Source: Corallococcus soli (lineage in GTDB: Bacteria; Myxococcota; Myxococcia; Myxococcales; Myxococcaceae). Taken from it: DNA of 64,000 bases. A program made the translations under genes and the position numbers. Of this stretch, positions 63,731-64,000 are shown piece by piece. The stretch covers positions 124,001 through 188,000 of the forward strand of contig NZ_JAAIYO010000010.1 in NCBI RefSeq assembly GCF_014930455.1. Direction: 5' to 3'. The notes beneath the pieces were generated by a model. It did no database searches. It saw only the letters and a program-made list of their open reading frames with translations, and had not been told where the DNA came from. Each line of letters begins with the position of its first letter. Within the stretch, counting starts at the first letter, position 1.

Positions 63731-64000
63731 GTGAGCCGCCTCCGACGCCACCCCAGCACGAACCGCCCCGTGTCGCGCCTGTTGGCGTGGCAGTGGGTGC
63801 TCGTGTGCGTGCTGGCGTACGTGGGCAGCGTCCTCCACTTCGCGCTCGTGCAGCACACCACGTGCCTGGAGCACGGGGACGTGATGCACGTCAGCGATGG
63901 TTCGGCGGGCGCGGAGGGGGCGGCTTCCCAAGCTTCCTTCGACGACGCGCGCGTGGCCCAGGCGCCCCAGGACCAGGCCGTGCCGCATGGCACGGAAGCC
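63731..64000 (+). CDS. membrane-anchored protein, 3' end outside the window
   Basis: An open frame runs to the window edge with no stop. From GTG 63731 (or 63725) it reads VSRLRRHPSTNRPVSRLLAWQW, then one hydrophobic segment 'WVLVCVLAYVGSVLHFALVQHTTC', then 'LEHGDVMHVSDG' and an Ala/Gln-rich stretch. The His/Cys run around the end of the helix ('HF..VQHTTCLEHGDVMH') could bind metal. 90 codons are visible. The family is not recognised with certainty. CAACT-C-AGTTG, a small dyad, lies near 63699-63709 upstream. Confidence 0.6.
   Translation, partial: MSRLRRHPSTNRPVSRLLAWQWVLVCVLAYVGSVLHFALVQHTTCLEHGDVMHVSDGSAGAEGAASQASFDDARVAQAPQDQAVPHGTEA

Overview
The window is high-GC DNA with many GTG starts. 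Its gene content points to a myxobacterium of the Cystobacterineae (Myxococcus, Corallococcus or Pyxidicoccus type). The signs are paired membrane Ser/Thr kinases with PEGA domains, zinc-ribbon/TPR proteins, lipoprotein toxin-immunity pairs, an NRPS, and a class II ribonucleotide reductase. This placement comes from gene content only; no 16S or marker comparison was possible.

Layout. 0-8.6 kb: the end of a VWA/ASH-domain surface protein, a small conserved protein, two adjacent PEGA-tailed Ser/Thr kinases, a MerR-like regulator and a sigma-region-4-like DNA-binding protein. 8.7-16.8 kb: a tight operon purH - zinc-ribbon/TPR membrane protein - purD - lptF - lptG, which joins purine synthesis to lipopolysaccharide export. 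16.8-22 kb (minus strand): an MFS exporter, then phosphoketolase and acetate kinase, which overlap by 4 nt (fructose-6-P or xylulose-5-P to acetyl-P to acetate plus ATP). 22.1-25.1 kb: an O-antigen-ligase-like membrane protein, an IF-1 domain fused to an unknown N-terminus, and a GNAT acetyltransferase.

25.4-35.4 kb (plus strand): twelve tightly packed, often overlapping genes form what looks like an undescribed biosynthetic operon. In order they are a CitE-like CoA lyase, an alpha-oxoamine synthase, a MaoC hydratase, a quinone-reductase-like enzyme, a YbaK deacylase, an ACP, a class III aminotransferase, a hotdog thioesterase, a FabZ-like protein lacking the usual Glu, a ketosynthase, a Cys-less chain-length-factor-like half ketosynthase, and an acyl-AMP ligase. 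It has the parts for chain extension plus two PLP enzymes for nitrogen, but no ketoreductase, acyltransferase or PPTase. The product is most simply an amino-lipid or amino-ketone (inference).

35.4-37.1 kb: a lipoprotein with a nuclease-like tail and its overlapping putative immunity gene. 37.3-44.3 kb (minus strand): an orphan NRPS, remnant C-A-T-C-A-T-C, with near-identical A-T units, no thioesterase and a terminal condensation domain. 44.5-48.9 kb: an accessory island with a lipoprotein gene, a truncated lipoprotein-toxin remnant, a broken IS630-type transposase and a low-GC 995-aa protein joining an HD domain to a GHKL (HSP90-like) ATPase, a candidate defence gene.

48.9-57.3 kb: polysaccharide genes (two GT4 glycosyltransferases and a polyprenyl glycosylphosphotransferase) and a very long Pro/Ala-rich MshEN protein. 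57.4-64 kb: nrdJ with a recognisable promoter, a 20-bp perfect palindrome in the intergenic region, a thioredoxin-like ferredoxin, a Bax-inhibitor-1 protein, a probable ATP-grasp protein and the start of a membrane-anchored protein. No tRNA, rRNA or CRISPR array was seen.
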